From contig CAMJML010000005.1 in assembly GCA_946407015.1 (NCBI GenBank), positions 62,001 through 126,000 on the forward strand: a stretch of DNA of 64,000 nt, in the 5' to 3' direction. This DNA comes from an uncultured Selenomonadales bacterium (GTDB taxonomy: Bacteria; Bacillota; Negativicutes; DSM-1736; Dendrosporobacteraceae). Of the stretch, positions 36,590-45,999 are shown one piece after another. The notes under the pieces are model-generated. The model did not search any database. It was not told where the DNA came from and saw only the letters and a program-made list of their open reading frames with translations. The translations under genes and the position numbers were made by a program. Position 1 is the stretch's first letter; each line of letters starts with the position of its first letter.

Positions 36590-36928
36590 ATGAATATTCG
36601 CCCGGTTGACTTGCAAATTCTTATTCCAAAATCTACTGAGGTTGGAAAAACTCAAGCGGCTATGAATCAACAATCATTATTACAACAACAATATTCTGCA
36701 GAGAAGAATCAAAAGCTGGCTGATCAGCGCTTGCATCAGGTACAAAAGACATTTGGTGGTGAAGGTGGTAAAATTCAACGCGACGAAAACTTCCGGGATA
36801 AACAGGGTGGACATCAACAAGACGCCTATGAACAAAAGCACAAACCTCCTGAGCCGGATCATTTAGAACAAAGTAAAATCGTTGATAAAGACGGTCTGCG
36901 AGGTCAAGTGATTGATATTAAGACCTGA
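36590..36928 (+). CDS. Hydrophilic protein at the end of the fla/che operon, unknown
   Basis: This 112-residue protein is rich in Gln, Lys and Asp, with no membrane segment or recognisable domain. A ribosome site, TAGGGGGGTGG, precedes the ATG. The N-terminus (MNIRPVDLQILIPKSTEVGK) looks ordered and the rest is low complexity, probably disordered or coiled coil. It lies between fapA and a membrane-anchored HTH protein, with 44 and 26 base gaps. I see no function. Confidence 0.7.
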   Translation: MNIRPVDLQILIPKSTEVGKTQAAMNQQSLLQQQYSAEKNQKLADQRLHQVQKTFGGEGGKIQRDENFRDKQGGHQQDAYEQKHKPPEPDHLEQSKIVDKDGLRGQVIDIKT

Positions 36929-36954
36929 GTTTGCAGAATATAGAGAGGTGTTTC

Positions 36955-37509
36955 ATGATTACGGGTTTAAGCATAGCCATTATTCTTGTTTTTATAATAG
37001 TTGCACTTATAAGCAAAAGAGAAACATTAAATCGACTGTTTTCCAGTAATCTTTCTCATTCTACTCAAGAATTGCAGCATGAACTTGAGAGTACGGCAGA
37101 TCATGTGATCAAGCAGATGGAAGGCCATATTCAGCAACTTGAGTATTTAATCAGTGAGGCTGATGAGAAAATTTCGGAATTAGATAACAAACTTGCTCAT
37201 GCTAACCAGATTATTCATGACTTGTGTTCTTTGGATAATGGGGCAAATACTGGATCAGAACATGTTCTTACTAATCATCAAAATAAGCAGTTTGATGATT
37301 TTTTACTTAAAGAAGATATTTCCAGACCTGAAACACCTGTAGAGAAAAGTGAAACTCAAAAGACAGTGATCAAAGAAGTGATTAGTGATGATAAAAAAAG
37401 ACTCATTTCGGCGATGGCTGAACAAGGATATAATGTTACGGAAATTGCCAAAGCGACAGGAATTGGTAAAGGAGCGATTATGCTGATGCTCCAATTGTAT
37501 AAAAAGTAA
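36955..37509 (+). CDS. Membrane-anchored protein with C-terminal HTH-like motif (DUF6115-like)
   Basis: ATG 36955 follows GAGAGGTG; an upstream in-frame start at 36931 has no clear ribosome site. The 184 residues begin with one membrane helix (about 5-22). A coiled-coil region (about 40-95), a polar linker and a short C-terminal helix-turn-helix-like motif (ISAMAEQGYNVTEIAKATGI, then GKGAIMLMLQLYKK) follow. This layout resembles small anchored DUF6115 proteins that I recall beside flagellar genes. It is the last gene before the rpsB promoter. Function unknown. Confidence 0.75.
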   Translation: MITGLSIAIILVFIIVALISKRETLNRLFSSNLSHSTQELQHELESTADHVIKQMEGHIQQLEYLISEADEKISELDNKLAHANQIIHDLCSLDNGANTGSEHVLTNHQNKQFDDFLLKEDISRPETPVEKSETQKTVIKEVISDDKKRLISAMAEQGYNVTEIAKATGIGKGAIMLMLQLYKK

Positions 37510-37548
37510 AAAAATATAAATACTACCATTGAATTCGTTTCAAGAAGC

Positions 37549-37577
37549 TTGTTATCTAAATAAAGTTATGTTATACT
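37549..37577 (+). promoter_or_regulatory. SigA-type promoter of rpsB-tsf
   Basis: TTGTTA (37549-37554) and TATACT (37572-37577) are separated by exactly 17 bases. Transcription would start near 37584, leaving a leader of about 100 bases before rpsB. Spacing and match are good. I see no terminator between the preceding gene and this promoter. Confidence 0.8.
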
Positions 37578-37600
37578 AACTTCTGGTGTAAAAAAACACA

Positions 37601-37657
37601 CGCATTCCAATTTTGTACTGTGCTGGAATCCAGTGAAAACAAAAAGTGCGGAATGCG
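37601..37657 (+). promoter_or_regulatory. Structured rpsB leader RNA
   Basis: CGCATTCC (37601-37608) pairs perfectly with GGAATGCG (37650-37657). Between them CTGG/CCAG (37623-37626 and 37630-37633) forms a small hairpin. ATTCC (37604-37608) can pair instead with GGAAT (37625-37629), so alternative folds are possible. Ribosomal protein leaders often bind their own protein for feedback control. Binding of S2 here is an inference. Confidence 0.5.
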
Positions 37658-37682
37658 GCGGTAAATTAACAGGAGGTGCACG

Positions 37683-38387
37683 ATGTCAGTTATTTCAATG
37701 AAACAGCTTTTAGAAGCTGGTGTCCATTTCGGTCATCAAACCAGAAGATGGAATCCTAAAATGGCTCCTTATATTTTTACGGAGCGGAACGGTATTTACA
37801 TTATTGACCTGCAAAAAACAGTTAAGAAGGTTGAGGATGCGTATAACTTCATTCGCGAAGTTGCTGCTCAAGGCCAAACAATTCTGTTTGTAGGTACAAA
37901 AAAGCAGGCACAAGATGCAGTTAAAGAAGAAGCGATTCGATCTGATATGTATTTTGTTAATGAAAGATGGCTTGGCGGCATGTTAACCAACTTCCAAACC
38001 ATTCAAAAGCGTATTAACCGTTTGCGCGAATTAGAAGCTATGGAAGAAAATGGCGTTTTTGATGTTCTTCCTAAAAAGGAAGTTATTGCTTTACGTCATG
38101 AAATGGACAGATTGCAAAAGTTTCTTGGCGGAATTAAAAATATGAACAAACTTCCAGGTGCATTATTTATTATTGACCCTCGTAAAGAACGCATCGCAGT
38201 TGCTGAAGCTCGGAAACTTGGTATTCCTATTGTGGCAATTGTGGATACTAATTGTGATCCTGACGAAGTTGATTATGTTATTCCTGGTAACGACGATGCA
38301 ATTCGGGCTGTAAAACTTCTTACAGCTAAAATGGCTGATGCCGTTATGGAAGGCCGTCAGGGAGAGCAACTCGCTGTAGCTGAGTAA
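37683..38387 (+). CDS. rpsB: 30S ribosomal protein S2
   Basis: The 234-residue protein begins [20 protein letters not shown] and carries S2 family motifs [17 protein letters not shown] and [18 protein letters not shown]-independent, it binds the small subunit near S1/S3. AGGAGGTG lies 5-8 bases before the ATG. It heads the classical rpsB-tsf-pyrH-frr cluster. Confidence 0.98.
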   Translation: MSVISMKQLLEAGVHFGHQTRRWNPKMAPYIFTERNGIYIIDLQKTVKKVEDAYNFIREVAAQGQTILFVGTKKQAQDAVKEEAIRSDMYFVNERWLGGMLTNFQTIQKRINRLRELEAMEENGVFDVLPKKEVIALRHEMDRLQKFLGGIKNMNKLPGALFIIDPRKERIAVAEARKLGIPIVAIVDTNCDPDEVDYVIPGNDDAIRAVKLLTAKMADAVMEGRQGEQLAVAE

Positions 38388-38398
38388 TTTTTATAAAT

Positions 38399-38436
38399 AA
38401 AGGTAAGGGAATAGTGTTTACTACCCCCTTACCTTT
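38399..38436 (+). other. Hairpin between rpsB and tsf, no T-tract
   Basis: AAAGGTAAGGG (38399-38409) pairs perfectly with CCCTTACCTTT (38426-38436). Inside, TAGT/ACTA (38412-38415 and 38420-38423) adds a small stem with a GTTT loop. No T run follows, so full termination is unlikely. It may tune the S2 to EF-Ts ratio or RNA processing. The tsf ribosome site follows within 20 bases. Confidence 0.7.
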
Positions 38437-38458
38437 AATAATAGACAGGAGGATTCAA

Positions 38459-39106
38459 ATGGTAACATCTCAAATGGTTAAAGAATTGCGTGAACGTACT
38501 GGCGCTGGAATGATGGATTGTAAAAAAGCGTTAACTGAAACAAATGGCGACTTAGACAAAGCGGTTGATTTTTTACGGGAAAAAGGCCTTGCGGCAGCTG
38601 CTAAGAAAGCTGGACGTGTTGCGGCAGAAGGTGTTGTCGAAGCTTACATACATGGTGGCGGAAGAATTGGTGTTTTGGTTGAAATTAACTGTGAAACCGA
38701 CTTCGTGGCTAAAACAGATGATTTTAAAGCCTTAGCTCGTGATATTGCTATGCAAATTGCAGCGGCTAATCCTGGTTTCGTTCGTCGTGAAGAAGTATCT
38801 GCAGACGTTATTGAACATGAACGTGAAGTCTTAAGAGCGCAAGCTTTGAATGAGGGTAAACCGGCTAATATTGTCGAGAAAATGATCGTTGGCCGCATCG
38901 AGAAATACTACAAAGAAGTTTGTCTAATGGAACAAAACTTCATTAAAGACCCAGAAAAAACGATTACTCAGCTTATTAATGAAACAATAGCCAAAATTGG
39001 TGAGAATATTAGCATTAGAAGATTCACCAGATATCAGCTTGGTGAAGGTATCGAGAAAAAATCGAATGATTTTGCTGCTGAAGTAATGGCTGCTGTTAAA
39101 AGCTAA
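38459..39106 (+). CDS. tsf: Translation elongation factor Ts
   Basis: This 215-residue nucleotide exchange factor for EF-Tu begins [20 protein letters not shown], followed by [20 protein letters not shown] (UBA-like domain). It contains the core [24 protein letters not shown] precedes the ATG by 6 bases; an in-frame start at 38414 falls in the hairpin and is unlikely. The C-terminal part is the shorter form typical of Firmicutes of this kind (one dimerisation half). A terminator follows. Confidence 0.97.
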   Translation: MVTSQMVKELRERTGAGMMDCKKALTETNGDLDKAVDFLREKGLAAAAKKAGRVAAEGVVEAYIHGGGRIGVLVEINCETDFVAKTDDFKALARDIAMQIAAANPGFVRREEVSADVIEHEREVLRAQALNEGKPANIVEKMIVGRIEKYYKEVCLMEQNFIKDPEKTITQLINETIAKIGENISIRRFTRYQLGEGIEKKSNDFAAEVMAAVKS

Positions 39107-39134
39107 GAGAACACTCACGTGTTCTCTTATTTTT
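39105..39134 (+). terminator. Terminator after tsf
   Basis: AAGAGAACAC (39105-39114) pairs with GTGTTCTCTT (39119-39128) around a 4-base loop, followed by ATTTTT. The stem starts within the tsf stop codon. It would end most rpsB-tsf transcripts. I see no convincing promoter before pyrH, so some read-through is likely. Confidence 0.8.
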
Positions 39135-39185
39135 AAAAGCTATACGAAAAAGAGGAAAAATGCTAGATATGTAGAAATTTACTAA

Positions 39186-39926
<741 letters not shown>

Positions 39927-39929
39927 ATA

Positions 39930-40490
39930 GTGACGACCAAAGACACCTTCATAAATCATGAAGACAAAATGAAGAAAGCTATTGAGGTTTTACGACGTGA
40001 TTTAGCGTCGCTCAGAGCCGGTAGAGCTACGCCGGCTTTACTTGACAAAATTACAGTTGATTATTATGGATCACCAACACCTGTTAATCAGGTTGCCAAT
40101 GTTTCAGTACCGGAGCCACGAATGATTACGATTCAGCCATGGGAAAAAAATATGATTGGTCCAATTGAGAAAGCTATATTGAAATCGGATCTTGGATTGA
40201 CACCGAATAGTGATGGTGTTATTATTCGTTTGAGTATCCCGCAACTGACTCAGCAACGGCGTACAGAACTTGTTAAGGTTATCCATAAAAAAGCTGAAGA
40301 TGCTCGTGTTGCCATTCGCAATATCCGGCGAGATGCGAATGATTCAATAAAAAAACTTGAAAAAGATAAAGCTATCTCAGAAGATGAAACCAAAAAAGCA
40401 CAGGACGATATGCAAAAGTTAACTGATAAATATATTAAAGAAGTTGACTTAGCCATGGCTGCTAAAGAAAAAGAAATTATGGAAGTGTAG
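39930..40490 (+). CDS. frr: Ribosome recycling factor
   Basis: This 186-residue protein matches RRF throughout: [20 protein letters not shown] followed by [25 protein letters not shown] and [15 protein letters not shown]. It splits post-termination ribosomes with EF-G. GTG start, with GGGGGGA at the end of pyrH as ribosome site. It lies 3 bases after pyrH. Confidence 0.97.
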   Translation: MTTKDTFINHEDKMKKAIEVLRRDLASLRAGRATPALLDKITVDYYGSPTPVNQVANVSVPEPRMITIQPWEKNMIGPIEKAILKSDLGLTPNSDGVIIRLSIPQLTQQRRTELVKVIHKKAEDARVAIRNIRRDANDSIKKLEKDKAISEDETKKAQDDMQKLTDKYIKEVDLAMAAKEKEIMEV

Positions 40491-40493
40491 AAC

Positions 40494-40697
40494 GTGGAAA
40501 CAGTGGGTCTGTCGTTAGCTACGGTTATCCAACAGATGAATGCACTTAATTGTCCATATACGGTTAAGATAACTCGACCTACCCGCGATTTTTTTGAGCT
40601 GGAAGGCGATTCTCTTTATGTTATCCGGCAGCAGGTGGATACCGATGGCACATACCATTTGGTAGCTGCTGCTAAAATGGGAAAGGAGGTGTTTTAG
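40494..40697 (+). CDS. Small conserved-looking protein between frr and ferredoxin, unknown
   Basis: The 67-residue protein has a GTG start (a second GTG lies at 40503) and GGAAGTG about 5 bases upstream in the end of frr. Its composition is soluble and mixed alpha/beta, with no cysteines except one, no membrane helix and no recognised family. It ends 3 bases before the ferredoxin ATG and contains that gene's ribosome site (AAAGGAGGTG). Translational linkage with the ferredoxin is likely. Confidence 0.65.
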   Translation: METVGLSLATVIQQMNALNCPYTVKITRPTRDFFELEGDSLYVIRQQVDTDGTYHLVAAAKMGKEVF

Positions 40698-40700
40698 GTC

Positions 40701-40868
40701 ATGGCTTATACAATTAATGATGAATGTATTTCTTGCGGCTCTTGTGCCGGTACTTGCCCAGTAGGTGCTATTTCTGAAGGAGATTCCAAATATGTGATTT
40801 CTGAAGAATGTGTGGAATGCGGTGCCTGTGCGGCGGTTTGCCCTGTTGGTGCTATTTTGGCTCCATGA
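40701..40868 (+). CDS. Small 2[4Fe-4S] ferredoxin
   Basis: The 55-residue protein begins MAYTINDECISCGSCAGTCP and carries two full CxxCxxCxxxCP motifs: CISCGSCAGTCP and CVECGACAAVCP. It therefore binds two [4Fe-4S] clusters and is a clostridial-type low-potential electron carrier. It is plausibly an electron source for IspG, the MEP enzyme encoded 4 kb downstream, or for other anaerobic redox enzymes; that link is inference. AAAGGAGGTG (40683-40690) is about 10 bases upstream. A terminator follows at once. Confidence 0.95.
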   Translation: MAYTINDECISCGSCAGTCPVGAISEGDSKYVISEECVECGACAAVCPVGAILAP

Positions 40869-40872
40869 TTGG

Positions 40873-40903
40873 AACCCCCTCGCAAGAGGGGGTTTAGTTT
40901 CTT
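40873..40903 (+). terminator. Terminator after ferredoxin gene
   Basis: AACCCCCTC (40873-40881) pairs with GAGGGGGTT (40886-40894) around a stable GCAA tetraloop, then a T-rich tail (TAGTTTCTT). It separates frr-ferredoxin from uppS. The stem is strong and GC-rich. Confidence 0.8.
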
Positions 40904-40925
40904 AAGGTATATGCTGGAGGTCATT

Positions 40926-41702
40926 ATGTGGAAAAAGTGGTTTAGTAGAAATAGCAAATCTTCTAATGAATCTGAACTAAACTCGTTAGATCCGTTAAAA
41001 ATCCCCCAACACGTTGCTATCATTATGGATGGGAATGGCCGGTGGGCCCAACGCCGGGGACTACTCCGCAGTTTTGGGCATCGTGCCGGTGTTGAAAGCT
41101 TGCGTGAAGTTGTTAAAGTTGCTTCAGAAATTGGTGTAAAGGTGCTTACTGCTTACGCATTTTCTACGGAGAACTGGAAAAGACCTGATGAAGAAGTTAG
41201 TTTTCTCATGAGTTTGTTTTCCGAGTATTTAGATAACGAAATTGATGAACTTGACCAAAATCAAGTAAAAATACGTTTTATTGGTAAGATTGATGAATTA
41301 GCAGCAAGTTTACAGCATAAAATTGAAAATGCTCAGACGCGTACGAATCGAAATAGTGGCTTGATATTAAATCTGGCTGTTAATTATGGAGGTCGGGCTG
41401 AAATTACGCGGGCTGTTCAAATAATTGCAGAAAAAGTTCAAAGTGGTGAATTAAATAGTCAGGATATCTCTGATTATACAATTCAAAGTTCTTTGTATAC
41501 GCAGGATCTACCTGATCCTGATTTGTTGATAAGACCTAGTGGTGATTTGCGTATTAGTAATTTCTTGTTATGGCAATTGGCTTATTCAGAATTCTGGTTT
41601 ACTGATATAAACTGGCCAGATTTTAAACCAAAACATCTAATTCAGGCAATTCGTGATTACCAAGGACGCGAACGACGTTTTGGTGGGATAAAGCGTTCAT
41701 GA
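40926..41702 (+). CDS. uppS: Undecaprenyl diphosphate synthase (cis-prenyltransferase)
   Basis: This 258-residue enzyme adds isoprene units to farnesyl diphosphate to make the C55 lipid carrier for cell wall synthesis. Signatures are HVAIIMDGNGRWAQRRG with the catalytic Asp, FSTENWKRP, and RPSGDLRISNFLLWQLAYSE. ATG 40926 is 5 bases after CTGGAGG (40914-40920). Longer in-frame readings run into the terminator. Confidence 0.96.
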   Translation: MWKKWFSRNSKSSNESELNSLDPLKIPQHVAIIMDGNGRWAQRRGLLRSFGHRAGVESLREVVKVASEIGVKVLTAYAFSTENWKRPDEEVSFLMSLFSEYLDNEIDELDQNQVKIRFIGKIDELAASLQHKIENAQTRTNRNSGLILNLAVNYGGRAEITRAVQIIAEKVQSGELNSQDISDYTIQSSLYTQDLPDPDLLIRPSGDLRISNFLLWQLAYSEFWFTDINWPDFKPKHLIQAIRDYQGRERRFGGIKRS

Positions 41703-41730
41703 GGCTGATTTTACTAAGTGGGTGTTATAA

Positions 41731-42555
41731 ATGTTGATGAAAAGAGTAGTGACAGCGTTAGTAGGTGCTTTAGCAGCCGGTTATATTATAAATTATGGAC
41801 AATGGGTCTATGCTAGTACGGTAGCGATCTTGGCCTTACTTGCATGGCGCGAATTTTGTCAAATGTTTTCCAAGAAAAAAATTATATTGTGGAACGGGAT
41901 CGGATCACTCGGAATTCTGATTTTGCTGGGATGTGCTTGGTTTGGGAACTCGCAGGAAATTATCATGCTGGTTTTCGCCATGACTCTTTTCATTCTAGTG
42001 CGAACAGTAGTTTTTCCTAACTCTTTTAATATTGTCAATGCTTCAGTTACCTTATTGGGCATATTATATATAGGCTTATCGTTTTCATATCTGTTGTTAC
42101 TGCGATTCACTGATGCCTCTAATGTAATTAGCTCTATTTTTGGTAACTTAACGATTGGTACAGCCTTTTTATGGGTTACTTTTTTAGGTACTTGGGCTAA
42201 TGATACGTTTGCTTTCTTTGTAGGCTCGCATTTTGGTAGACATAAATTATGTCCTCAAGTTAGTCCTGGTAAAACCATTGAAGGAGCAATAGGCGGAGTG
42301 ATTGGGAGTACCCTTATCGTTTGCATAGCAGGAAGTTTTTTCAATTTGTCATTTCTACATAGTCTTATAGTTGGTTTATTCATTGGTATTGTAGGACCTT
42401 TGGGAGATTTAACAGAGTCGGCCATTAAACGATTTACAGGTGTAAAAGATTCTGGAAACCTATTACCAGGTCATGGCGGCGTATTGGATCGATTCGATAG
42501 CATTATGTTCGCTGTTCCAACGGTGTATTACTATCTACATGCATTTATTTTATAA
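41731..42555 (+). CDS. cdsA: Phosphatidate cytidylyltransferase
   Basis: The 274-residue membrane protein has about seven to eight helices and the CdsA signature near the C-terminus (GVKDSGNLLPGHGGVLDRFD). It makes CDP-diacylglycerol for phospholipids. It sits between uppS and dxr as in many Firmicutes. ATG 41731 or 41737 may be the start. Confidence 0.95.
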   Translation: MLMKRVVTALVGALAAGYIINYGQWVYASTVAILALLAWREFCQMFSKKKIILWNGIGSLGILILLGCAWFGNSQEIIMLVFAMTLFILVRTVVFPNSFNIVNASVTLLGILYIGLSFSYLLLLRFTDASNVISSIFGNLTIGTAFLWVTFLGTWANDTFAFFVGSHFGRHKLCPQVSPGKTIEGAIGGVIGSTLIVCIAGSFFNLSFLHSLIVGLFIGIVGPLGDLTESAIKRFTGVKDSGNLLPGHGGVLDRFDSIMFAVPTVYYYLHAFIL

Positions 42556-42640
42556 TGCATTCGTTAAGCTTTAGAACTTTAAGAGATAAACGATAAAGAA
42601 AAATATTCCTTAACATTACATATTTAGGAGCTTATATATT

Positions 42641-43804
42641 ATGCAGAGTCTAGCTGTTTTAGGAAGTACCGGCTCAATTGGAACCCAAACTTTGGATGTT
42701 GTTGCGGCCAATCGAGACAAATTTAAAGTTTGTGCTTTAGCGGCCTACCGTAACGATCAGTTATTAGAAGAACAGATCAAAGTTTTTAGTCCAGCTATAG
42801 CTGTTTTAATGGATAAGAATGCTGCCGATCGTCTTGCTCGCCGTTATCGTGGATCAACTAGAATTTTGTCAGGGGAAGAAGGACTTCTAGAAGCTGCCAC
42901 TTATGAGCAGGCTCAAACTATTGTTACCGCTTTGGTGGGTTTTGCCGGTGTTGCTCCTACTTTAGCCGCCGTAGATGCTGGAAAGAATATAGCTTTAGCC
43001 AATAAAGAAACTTTAGTTGCAGCAGGGGAATTGGTTACAGAAGCGGCAAGAAAAAAATCAGTCCGAATTTTACCGATTGACAGTGAACATAGTGCTCTTT
43101 TGCAGTGTTTGCAAGGCGAAAAAATTCAAAGTGTTAAGCGGCTAATTTTAACAGCATCGGGTGGCCCGTTTCGTGGTAGGACGGTTGATCAATTAAAAAA
43201 TGTTACCATTGAGGATTGCTTGCGACATCCAAATTGGTCAATGGGAAAGAAGATAACCGTTGATTCCGCTACATTGGCCAATAAAGGGCTTGAAGTGATT
43301 GAGGCGAAGTGGTTATACGGAATGGACTACTCGCAAATCGATGTAGTTGTTCATCCGCAAAGTATTATTCATTCTATGGTAGAATTTATTGACGGTGCCA
43401 TTATGGCTCAGATGGGCATGCCGGATATGCGGTTGCCGATTCAATATGCTCTTACTTATCCGGAACGCATTGATGCACAGTTTTCAACACTTGATTTTAA
43501 TAAAATATCGGCACTTACATTTGAAGCGCCTGACTTAGTGGCCTTTCCTGCTCTTAAGTATGCTTATCATGCCGGTCGAGTCGGAGGAACCTTGCCCTGT
43601 GTGTTCAATGCAGCCAATGAAGTGGCAGTCGATGCTTTTTTGCAAGGAAAGATTGGTTATCTAGCCATTAGTGAATTGATTTCTGAAGCAGTGTATCACC
43701 ATGAGGTCATTTTACATCCAACCTTAACAGACCTGAATGATGCCGATGACTGGGCAAGAAACTATATCCGGGAAGTCTTAAAAAGTGAAAAAATATTTGT
43801 ATAG
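42641..43804 (+). CDS. dxr: 1-deoxy-D-xylulose 5-phosphate reductoisomerase
   Basis: The second enzyme of the MEP isoprenoid pathway, 387 residues. The NADPH site is GSTGSIGTQTLDV near the N-terminus. Metal and substrate motifs include LANKETLVAAG, PIDSEHSALLQCLQGE and HPNWSMGKKITVDSATLANK. The 85-base upstream gap contains no clear promoter. A Shine-Dalgarno (TTAGGAG) precedes the ATG. Confidence 0.97.
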   Translation: MQSLAVLGSTGSIGTQTLDVVAANRDKFKVCALAAYRNDQLLEEQIKVFSPAIAVLMDKNAADRLARRYRGSTRILSGEEGLLEAATYEQAQTIVTALVGFAGVAPTLAAVDAGKNIALANKETLVAAGELVTEAARKKSVRILPIDSEHSALLQCLQGEKIQSVKRLILTASGGPFRGRTVDQLKNVTIEDCLRHPNWSMGKKITVDSATLANKGLEVIEAKWLYGMDYSQIDVVVHPQSIIHSMVEFIDGAIMAQMGMPDMRLPIQYALTYPERIDAQFSTLDFNKISALTFEAPDLVAFPALKYAYHAGRVGGTLPCVFNAANEVAVDAFLQGKIGYLAISELISEAVYHHEVILHPTLTDLNDADDWARNYIREVLKSEKIFV

Positions 43805-43819
43805 GTAGGAGGAATGTTA

Positions 43820-44848
43820 TTGTCTACGTTAATTGCGACAATTTTTGTTTTTGGGCTATTGATATTTTTCCATGAGCTTGGGCATTTTCTTACGGCAAAG
43901 TCTGTAGGAATGCGGGTTGATGAATTTGCAATAGGGTTTGGGCCTAAGGTCTTTAGCCGTAAATATGGGGAAACGGTATATTCTTTAAGAATTATTCCTC
44001 TAGGTGGATTTAATAAAATTGCCGGTATGGACCCGGATGAGGAACAGGACGAACGTTCATTTAATGCAAAACCAATTTGGGCGAGGATGCTGGTAATTGT
44101 TGCTGGCTCAGCGATGAATTTTGTGTTACCAATCATTCTGTTTTTCTTTGTTTTTGTTGGTGCGGGAATTGATACACCGTCTAATGCTCCGGTTATAGGG
44201 AGTGTATTTCCCGATAAGCCAGCCGTTCAAGCTGGTTTGAATCCAGGTGACCGAATTATTTCTGTTAATGCTACCAATATTGAGACTTGGCGTGACTTTG
44301 TCAATGTTATCCAAACGAATGCCGGAAAACAGCTAATTATTCGGTATGAGACAAATGGGACAATAAAAGAATGTGTTGTTACCCCCGAATATGACAGCAA
44401 AGCGGACCGCGGGATTATTGGAGTTATGCCGAAAATCGAAAACTACCAGCCCGGGATTGGTGAAAGCATCGGTCTTGCTTTAAAACAAACTTATACTGTT
44501 ATGGGGAGCATGATTAATGGTATTGCGCAAATGGTGACAGGCAAAGCGGCTGCCGAATTAGCAGGCCCTATCGGAGTAGCACAAATGGCTGGTGAGGTAG
44601 CTCAATTAGGGATTGTCCCATTGCTTCAATTTGCCGCATTTTTAAGCATTAATCTGGGGCTGATTAATTTGCTGCCGGTGCCGGTTTTGGACGGGGGGCA
44701 TTTGGTTACTTTAGCTATTGAGGGGATTCGCGGAAAATCTTTAAGCCGGAATAAGATGCAATTTATTCAGCTGGTTGGGTTTGCTCTGCTAATGATTTTA
44801 TTGATTATTACAACTTTTAAAGATATAGCTCGTTTGAAGTTTTTCTGA
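43820..44848 (+). CDS. rseP: Intramembrane site-2 zinc metalloprotease RseP/RasP
   Basis: The protein of about 342 residues has HELGH (metal ligands near residues 18-22), a PDZ domain (about 105-185), and the third ligand motif NLLPVPVLDGGHL near the C-terminus. It cuts membrane anti-sigma factors or signal peptides. TTG 43820 is preferred because ATG 43814 lies one base from AGGAGG (43807-43812). Confidence 0.95.
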   Translation: MSTLIATIFVFGLLIFFHELGHFLTAKSVGMRVDEFAIGFGPKVFSRKYGETVYSLRIIPLGGFNKIAGMDPDEEQDERSFNAKPIWARMLVIVAGSAMNFVLPIILFFFVFVGAGIDTPSNAPVIGSVFPDKPAVQAGLNPGDRIISVNATNIETWRDFVNVIQTNAGKQLIIRYETNGTIKECVVTPEYDSKADRGIIGVMPKIENYQPGIGESIGLALKQTYTVMGSMINGIAQMVTGKAAAELAGPIGVAQMAGEVAQLGIVPLLQFAAFLSINLGLINLLPVPVLDGGHLVTLAIEGIRGKSLSRNKMQFIQLVGFALLMILLIITTFKDIARLKFF

Positions 44849-44925
44849 TATGGGATTAGTTTCATTTAGATAGAAGATGAGTTGGCTTATAGGATGGTAA
44901 GCGGAAGTGAATGCGGGGAATAATG

Positions 44926-45999
44926 ATGAAGCGAAAAAAAACTTGTCCAATTTACATCGGTAACGTTTGTATTGGGGGAAATGCGCCTATTTCCGTTCAA
45001 TCGATGACTAATACCAAAACAGATCAAATTAATCCTACAGTTGCCCAAATTAAGCGATTGGAAAATGCTGGGTGCGATCTAGTTCGATTAGCTGTTCCTG
45101 ATATGGCTGCAGCATATGCTTTTGAAAAAATTAAAGAACAGGTTGCGCTTCCGCTGATTGCCGATATCCATTTTGATTATCGGCTGGCGATTGCGGCAAT
45201 GGAAAGGGGAGCCGATGCTCTGCGGCTTAATCCGGGAAATATTCCTGATTCCGATCATGTCGTGGCCGTTGTTCGTGAAGCAAAAAGACGCCGTATTCCC
45301 ATTCGTATTGGTGTCAATGCTGGATCGTTGGATAAAACATTATTGGCGAAATATGGCCATCCAACAGCGGAGGCCATGGTACAAAGCGCTTTGAACCATA
45401 TTGCTATTTTAGAAAAGTTGGGCTTTTATGATATTAAAGTATCATTAAAAGCCCATGATGTTCCACTGACACTGAAAGCCTATCAGCTTATGTCTGAGGC
45501 AATTGACTATCCATTGCATTTAGGTATTACTGAAGCTGGTACGATCAAATCAGGTGTCATCCGGTCAGCAGTAGGAATCGGTGCGCTTTTAGCACAGGGT
45601 ATTGGTGATACGCTTAGAGTTTCTTTGACAGGTGACCCTGTTGAGGAGGTTCATGTTGCAAACCAAATTCTGAAATCGTTAGGTTTGCGCCAATATGGCC
45701 CGACACTGGTTTCTTGCCCGACTTGCGGTAGATGCAGCATTGAGCTTGCTGATATTGCTCAACAAGTTGAAGCGCGATTGGCAAGCATAAAAAAACCGAT
45801 TAAAGTCGCCGTTATGGGCTGTGTCGTGAATGGACCAGGTGAAGCGCGCGAGGCTGATATCGGTATTGCAGGTGGAAAAGGTGAGGGATTAGTCTTCCGC
45901 CGTGGTCAAATCATTAAGAAAGTACCCGAGGATCAGTTAGTCCAAGCTTTATTTTCAGAAATTGACAAGGTTATTGAGGAGGAAGTTCCATGCGATTGA
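44926..45999 (+). CDS. ispG: 4-hydroxy-3-methylbut-2-en-1-yl diphosphate synthase
   Basis: This MEP-pathway iron-sulfur enzyme is related to E. coli IspG but of the short bacterial form. Conserved features are [32 protein letters not shown] and the Fe-S cluster motifs SCPTCGRC and [12 protein letters not shown]. It needs reduced ferredoxin or flavodoxin. The start is unclear: ATGs at 44911, 44923 and 44926 are in frame. 44926 fits a GGGGA site best. It overlaps proS by 10 bases. Confidence 0.95.
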   Translation: MKRKKTCPIYIGNVCIGGNAPISVQSMTNTKTDQINPTVAQIKRLENAGCDLVRLAVPDMAAAYAFEKIKEQVALPLIADIHFDYRLAIAAMERGADALRLNPGNIPDSDHVVAVVREAKRRRIPIRIGVNAGSLDKTLLAKYGHPTAEAMVQSALNHIAILEKLGFYDIKVSLKAHDVPLTLKAYQLMSEAIDYPLHLGITEAGTIKSGVIRSAVGIGALLAQGIGDTLRVSLTGDPVEEVHVANQILKSLGLRQYGPTLVSCPTCGRCSIELADIAQQVEARLASIKKPIKVAVMGCVVNGPGEAREADIGIAGGKGEGLVFRRGQIIKKVPEDQLVQALFSEIDKVIEEEVPCD

